Shown piece after piece: positions 6,364 through 12,246 of a stretch of 12,246 nt of DNA. The DNA lies in NCBI GenBank assembly GCA_946482165.1, contig CAMLQS010000135.1:1-12246 (forward strand), read 5' to 3'. Every line of letters starts with the position of its first letter. The stretch's first letter is position 1. A program made the position numbers and the translations under genes. The notes below the pieces were generated by a model. The model made no database searches, had not been told where the DNA came from, and saw nothing but the letters and a program-made list of their open reading frames with translations. Source of the DNA: an uncultured Verrucomicrobiota bacterium. Lineage in GTDB: Bacteria; Verrucomicrobiota; Verrucomicrobiae; Opitutales; Opitutaceae.

Positions 6364-7692
6364 TCAAATCCCCGCCTTGCGCACGAGCAAGGTCGAGGCG
6401 TCGTCGACGCCTGCCGTCTTCGCTTCCCCCGCCGTCTCCGGCGGCGCCACCGGCAGCTCGAGAATAAACTCCGCGCCCTTCCCCGGACCTTCGCTGCGCA
6501 CGCTCAGGCTCCCGCCGAGCTCGCTCGCCGCGATCGCCGCGGAATGCAGCCCAAAGCCATGCCCGGTTTTTCTCGTCGTAAATCCGTGCGCGAAGATTCG
6601 CGCCAGGTTCTCGGGAGCGATGCCCGCTCCGTTGTCCGCCACCACCAGCCGCACGCGCTCCGCGCCGGCCGGCTCCACCCTCAGGGTCATGCGCTTCTCC
6701 GACGGCGCGCCGTCGTCGAGCGCATGCTTCGCGTTGCCCACGAGATTGACGAGTATCTGCAGCACGCGCGTGCGATCCGCCAGCACCTTGGGCGAGGGCG
6801 AAAAATCGCGCACCACGCGAACGTCGTGGCGCATCAGCGCGGCGACGTTGAGCCGCAGCGAATCCTCCACGAGGGCCACGGGATCGAGCGGCTCGACCAT
6901 GCCCGGCGAACCCGCGAAACTCTGCTGCATCGCCACCACGTCCTTGATGTGGTCGATCGCGCGACGCAGTTCGGCCAGTTCACCGAGCAGGCGATCCCGC
7001 TCCGTCTTCAGGTGCTCGGCCAGCTGCGCGACATAGGTCGGCACCTGCAACCCGCGCGGCGAGGCGAAAAACGCCGGCAAATCCCGCGCCTGTTCGGCGA
7101 GCAGAGCGGACAATTTCGCCACCCCGTCCACCCGGCTCTTTCGGAGGCCTTCGCCCAACTGGTCGGCGGCGACGTTCACGGAGTTCAGCACGTTGCCCAC
7201 GTTGTGCAGCACGCCGGTGGCCACGTCGGCCATGCCCGCCTTGCGCGAGGCGTCGATCAGATCCTTGTGCGCGATCTCAAGCTGCTCCTGAAGCCGTTTG
7301 GATGCGGTGACGTCGCGGCTGATGCCAAAGGTGCCGACGATCTTTCCCTCCTCGTCGCGAAGAGGCATCTTCGTGGTGACGCACCAGGTGACGGCGCCAT
7401 CGGGCCAAACCTCCTTCTCCAGTTTGTCGAGTATCGGCTCGCCGGTGGCGATGATCCGCTGCTCGTCCTCGAACGCGGGGCGCGCATGCGCCTCGTCGAA
7501 GACATCGAAGTCGGTCTTCCCGACGACCGCGTCCGGCGTGGCGGGATTGTGCCGAAGGAGCCCCCTGGCGCTCACCATCAGGAATCGCGATTCGAGATCC
7601 TTGAAGTAGACCAAATCCGGGATGTTATCCAGGAACGCTTGCAGCAGCTGCTGCGGGCTCAGGCGCGGGGACATGCTGGAGACGGGCTTCAT
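6364..7692 (-). CDS. PAS-domain sensor histidine kinase with HNVGN H-box
   Basis: This 442-aa soluble two-component kinase has no membrane segment. A PAS domain spans about residues 12-133 (NIPDLVYFKDLESRFLMVS, VGKTDFDVF, ATGEPI, MPLRDEEGKIVGTFGISRDVTASK). A short coiled coil (134-150) leads to the dimerisation/phosphoacceptor helix ATGVLHNVGNVLNSV, with H163 as the likely phosphorylated histidine. This H-box differs from the classical SHEIRTP form. A long helical section (to about 270) precedes the ATP-binding domain: N-box ILVNLVGNAKHAL (N316, N320), G1 DNGAGI (353-358), the F-box-like RIFAHGFTTRK, and G2 TGHGFGLH (376-383). The start is the ATG at 7692, 5 nt after the hybrid kinase stop; an in-frame ATG at 7674 is possible. 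It is probably the second gene of that operon and is likely soluble, sensing an internal ligand or redox cue (inference). Confidence 0.92.
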   Translation of the reverse strand: MKPVSSMSPRLSPQQLLQAFLDNIPDLVYFKDLESRFLMVSARGLLRHNPATPDAVVGKTDFDVFDEAHARPAFEDEQRIIATGEPILDKLEKEVWPDGAVTWCVTTKMPLRDEEGKIVGTFGISRDVTASKRLQEQLEIAHKDLIDASRKAGMADVATGVLHNVGNVLNSVNVAADQLGEGLRKSRVDGVAKLSALLAEQARDLPAFFASPRGLQVPTYVAQLAEHLKTERDRLLGELAELRRAIDHIKDVVAMQQSFAGSPGMVEPLDPVALVEDSLRLNVAALMRHDVRVVRDFSPSPKVLADRTRVLQILVNLVGNAKHALDDGAPSEKRMTLRVEPAGAERVRLVVADNGAGIAPENLARIFAHGFTTRKTGHGFGLHSAAIAASELGGSLSVRSEGPGKGAEFILELPVAPPETAGEAKTAGVDDASTLLVRKAGI

Positions 7693-7697
7693 CGGCG

Positions 7698-9956
<2,259 letters not shown>

Positions 9957-10143
9957 GGGTGTGGACGATGGCCAATCCGCAGGGAAAATCGGCGGACGAC
10001 GGAAAGCTTTAAGTGATCGTAAATAATAACCCCCTCAAAGCCCATGAGGCCTGTTCCCTAGACGACAGCAGGAGCTCGGCTGGGGTGAGACTACGCAGGG
10101 GCCGTGTTCGACGGTTAAAGGGAGGTCCTAAACGCGCCATATT
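9957..10143. promoter_or_regulatory. Divergent intergenic region between the hybrid kinase and the methyltransferase
   Basis: This 187-bp spacer must carry the promoter of the minus-strand signalling operon and probably that of the plus-strand methyltransferase. An A/T-rich patch at 10010-10030 (TTAAGTGATCGTAAATAATA) is the most promoter-like stretch, but I cannot assign -35/-10 boxes with confidence. Small hairpins are possible: CCTCA with TGAGG around 10034-10050, and CTGT with ACAG near 10052-10070. A purine-rich GGGAGGT lies at 10120-10126, too far (17 nt) from the GTG at 10144 for normal Shine-Dalgarno spacing. Confidence 0.4.
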
Positions 10144-11178
10144 GTGCAGGACCTTGCTGCCAAGCCGCCCGTTGCAGACGCCTCCGCCCCGCTCTCGACA
10201 GGGCCGCGCCCGCCCCCTTCGCTCCGGCGCGTGTCCGCTCCCGTCATCACTCGCTCTCCGCTTCTTCTCGCCGATGGCTGGCGCGATTACCAACTCCTGC
10301 ACTGCGGCTTCGGCATGAAACAGGAACGTTGGGGTCGCGTTAACCTCGTGCGCCCCGACCCGCAAGTCATCTGGCCCAAGGCCGACGGCCCCGAATGGAA
10401 GGGCTGGGACGGATTCTACCACCGCAGCGCCGAAGGCGGCGGTCGCTGGGAATTCCGCAAACAGCCGCCCGAGCACTGGACGATCGGCTACGAACGCCTT
10501 GGGCTGACATTCCGCATCCAGCCGACGAGTTTTAAACACACCGGCCTCTTCCCCGAACAGGCGGTCAACTGGGAATGGTCGTCGGCGCTCATCAAGCAGG
10601 CCCGAGCCGCCGGCCGCGAAATCAACGTCCTGAACCTCTTCGGCTACACCGGCGCCGCCACCTGCGCCGCCGCCAAGGCCGGCGCGAGCGTCACCCACGT
10701 CGACGCCTCCGAGGGCATGGTAAAATGGTGCAAGGAAAACGCCGCGCTCAGCGGCCTCGCCGACGCCCCCGTTCGCTACATCGTCGACGACTGCCTAAAA
10801 TTCGTCCGCCGAGAGATCAAGCGCGGCCGTCGTTACGACGCCATCATCATGGATCCGCCCACCTACGGACGCGGCGCCGGCGGCGAGATGTGGAAGCTCG
10901 AGGACAGCCTCTGGGAACTCCTCCGCGAATGCCGCGAAATCCTCACGCCCTCGCCGCTCTTCTTCCTGATCAACGCCTACACCGCGCGCCTCTCTCCCAC
11001 CGTGGTGGCCAACCTGTTGCACGCGCTGCTCGGCGACCGCGCCGGCACGATCACCGCCGGCGAGGTCGGCCTCCCCGTCCAGGCCGACGCAGTCGGCGGC
11101 GGCGCGTCGGGGAAAAACGACTACGCCAAGGTCCTCCCCTGCGGCATCTACGGCCGCTGGCAGGCGACGGAAATTTAA
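10144..11178 (+). CDS. RlmI-like class I SAM-dependent methyltransferase without PUA domain
   Basis: This 344-aa protein is a Rossmann-fold methyltransferase of the RlmI-related group (PF10672-like), perhaps acting on RNA. The order is LADGWRDYQLLHCGFGMKQERWG and LVRPDPQVIW (about 42-77), KHTGLFPEQ (131-139), SAM motif I NVLNLFGYTG (161-170), acidic D187 (THVDAS), D216, and motif IV MDPPTYGRG (236-244). The E. coli RlmI N-terminal PUA domain is absent. The region matching the RlmI cysteine motif (FSCSG) reads FLINAYTARLS here, so a covalent m5C mechanism with that cysteine is unlikely. The first 29 residues from the GTG at 10144 are Pro/Ala-rich and not family-like. A second GTG at 10231, giving 315 residues, may be the real start. 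The substrate is unknown; rRNA or tRNA is inferred only from relatedness. Confidence 0.85.
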   Translation: MQDLAAKPPVADASAPLSTGPRPPPSLRRVSAPVITRSPLLLADGWRDYQLLHCGFGMKQERWGRVNLVRPDPQVIWPKADGPEWKGWDGFYHRSAEGGGRWEFRKQPPEHWTIGYERLGLTFRIQPTSFKHTGLFPEQAVNWEWSSALIKQARAAGREINVLNLFGYTGAATCAAAKAGASVTHVDASEGMVKWCKENAALSGLADAPVRYIVDDCLKFVRREIKRGRRYDAIIMDPPTYGRGAGGEMWKLEDSLWELLRECREILTPSPLFFLINAYTARLSPTVVANLLHALLGDRAGTITAGEVGLPVQADAVGGGASGKNDYAKVLPCGIYGRWQATEI

Positions 11179-11183
11179 TCGCG

Positions 11184-11249
11184 GATGACACGGATGAACG
11201 CAGATAAAGACATCTGTATTCTCAGCCTGTTTTCATCCGGCCCGTCATC
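11184..11249. repeat. Nested inverted repeat in the spacer before the lipid A deacylase gene
   Basis: The left arm GATGACACGGATGAA (11184-11198) pairs imperfectly with TTCATCCGGCCCGTCATC (11232-11249): the GGATGAA/TTCATCC and GATGAC/GTCATC blocks match, with a small asymmetric bulge. Inside lies a second perfect hairpin, CAGAT (11201-11205) with ATCTG (11212-11216). The flanks continue the theme (GCGGATGACACGGATG; CTGCGTAATCTGCGGT). Such ATCCGTGTCATC-type spacers are, from memory, dispersed in Verrucomicrobiota genomes. The element follows the methyltransferase stop by 5 nt and could serve as its 3' hairpin. Confidence 0.65.
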
Positions 11250-11281
11250 AGCGCCCTCTGCGTAATCTGCGGTCAAAAAAC

Positions 11282-12246
11282 ATGCGCCCCCTCCACCTCC
11301 TCACTCTCCTCGTCGCCGTCCCCGCTTTCGCCGACACCCCGCCCGAGCCCGCGACGCCGCGTCACCGCGGCTCCCTCACCTTCTACAGCGAAAACGACAA
11401 ATACTTCGCCGGCACCGACCAGGCCTACACGAACGGCTTCAAGGTCTCCTATCTCTCCGGCGACCTGCAAAATCTCACCGGCGACGAGGTCCCGGCCCCG
11501 GCCCGTTACTTCGCCCGCGCGCTTGGTCGCCTCGTGCCTGACGGCCACACCTACAAGGCCGGCTTCTCCGTCGGCCAAAACATCTACACGCCCGTCGACA
11601 CCCAGACCGCCACCTACATCCCCGGCGACCGCCCCTATGCCGCGTGGCTTTACGGCGGCGTCGCGCTCCATGTGCTTCACCCGGAGGCGTTCGGCGGCCG
11701 CGCGGATCGCCTCGACGTTTTCGAAATCAATCTCGGCATCGTCGGCCCTTCCGCCGTGGGCGAGGACGTGCAAAACGGTTTCCACGAGGTCATCGACGTC
11801 GCACGCGCCAACGGCTGGGACAACCAGATCGAGGACGAGCCCGGCGTGAACCTCATCTACGAGCGCCGCTACCGTTTCTCCACCACCGGCGCCCGCGAGA
11901 GCTGGGGCGCGGACTTCATCCCCCACGCCGGCGTTTCCCTCGGCAACGTCTTCACCTACGCCAACGCCGGCGCCGAGGTCCGCGCCGGCTGGCGCCTGCC
12001 CGCCGACTTCGGCAGCAACCTCATCCGCCCCTCCGGCGACTCGAATCCGGACAACAAGCGCCCGCTCTGCGGCGTCTTCGTCTTCGCCGCCGTGGATGGA
12101 CGCGCCGTCGCCCGTGACATCACGCTCGACGGAAACAGCTTCAAGGACAGCCCCGACATCGACAAAAAGCCCTTCGTCGCCGACGGCTACGTCGGCATCG
12201 GCGTCTCGACCCCGTATTTGCAACTCCGCTACGCCCAGGCCTACCG
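11282..12246 (+). CDS. LpxR-family outer-membrane lipid A deacylase (DUF2219), 3' truncated
   Basis: This gene runs off the right edge without a stop; 321 codons are visible. The N-terminus is a Sec signal peptide (MRPLHLLTLLVAVPAFA, cleavage before D18). The mature part is a beta-barrel of the LpxR/DUF2219 family, which removes the 3'-acyloxyacyl group of lipid A in the outer membrane in a calcium-dependent way. Family blocks are intact: TFYSENDKYFAGTDQAYTNGF (N38, D39, T50, N51), VGQNIYTP (97-104), DRPYAAWLYGG (116-126), INLGIVGPSAVGEDVQNGFHEV with H168 as the predicted catalytic histidine, and GWDNQIEDEPGVNLIYERRYR (178-198). N38, D39 and T50 fit the N9, D10 and T34 active-site positions of Salmonella LpxR. 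The enzyme should be active, but regulation is not visible. The spacer just before the ATG is AAAAAAC, with no Shine-Dalgarno. Confidence 0.93.
   Translation, partial: MRPLHLLTLLVAVPAFADTPPEPATPRHRGSLTFYSENDKYFAGTDQAYTNGFKVSYLSGDLQNLTGDEVPAPARYFARALGRLVPDGHTYKAGFSVGQNIYTPVDTQTATYIPGDRPYAAWLYGGVALHVLHPEAFGGRADRLDVFEINLGIVGPSAVGEDVQNGFHEVIDVARANGWDNQIEDEPGVNLIYERRYRFSTTGARESWGADFIPHAGVSLGNVFTYANAGAEVRAGWRLPADFGSNLIRPSGDSNPDNKRPLCGVFVFAAVDGRAVARDITLDGNSFKDSPDIDKKPFVADGYVGIGVSTPYLQLRYAQAY

Noticed and set aside
10098..10114. GGGGCC...TTCGACGG, resembling the 5' end of tmRNA.
   Set aside because: No tag-peptide frame, pseudoknots or matching 3' acceptor end follow; the downstream sequence is a coding gene.
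10009..10698. A 229-codon minus-strand open frame across the intergenic region and the methyltransferase start.
   Set aside because: Most of it is antisense to methyltransferase motifs. The intergenic tail has no family resemblance.
11273..12223. A 316-codon minus-strand open frame opposite the LpxR gene.
   Set aside because: Asp/Gly/Val-rich shadow; the plus strand shows a signal peptide and all LpxR blocks.

Overview
The window is a gene-dense, GC-rich stretch of bacterial chromosome. The genes recognised, the absence of visible Shine-Dalgarno sequences, and short palindromic spacer repeats suggest a Gram-negative bacterium of the Verrucomicrobiota, perhaps near Opitutaceae. That placement is inferred from style and not proven. 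The LpxR-type outer-membrane lipid A deacylase supports a lipopolysaccharide-bearing outer membrane. No rRNA, tRNA, CRISPR array, transposase or integrase was found.

Layout. (1) 3-1667 (+): the 3' part of a DUF1295 membrane protein, then a cyclopropane-fatty-acid-synthase / coclaurine-N-methyltransferase-like SAM enzyme, probably a lipid- or amine-modifying pair. A threefold decamer inverted repeat separates them. (2) 1698-1901 (-): a small two-helix membrane protein, convergent to the methyltransferase. (3) 2023-2412 (+): a DUF6941-like protein, followed by a REP-like hairpin and a strong intrinsic terminator. (4) 2562-6221 (+): a PfkB kinase resembling adenosine kinase, proA (proline biosynthesis), and an unrecognised membrane-anchored protein whose C-terminal module is common in Verrucomicrobiota and Planctomycetota. 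(5) 6230-6307: a composite palindrome where two transcription units converge. (6) 9956-6364 (-): a two-gene signalling operon, with a REC-HisKA-HATPase-REC-REC hybrid kinase followed 5 nt later by a PAS kinase whose H-box is HNVGN. (7) 10144-11178 (+): an RlmI-like class I methyltransferase without a PUA domain. (8) 11184-11249: a nested inverted repeat. (9) 11282-end (+): an LpxR-family lipid A deacylase cut by the window edge.

How they fit. Most of the window is housekeeping or envelope function. The signalling pair is the most coherent system: two kinases and three receiver domains with no HPt or DNA-binding output here, so the relay must finish with proteins encoded elsewhere. The least explained items are the 431-aa membrane protein at 4926, the spacer repeats, and a Pro/Ser/Ala/Leu-rich insert in ProA encoded by a C/T-rich run that resembles the spacer upstream of the kinase gene. 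I did not find a clear new defence, mobile or biosynthetic system.
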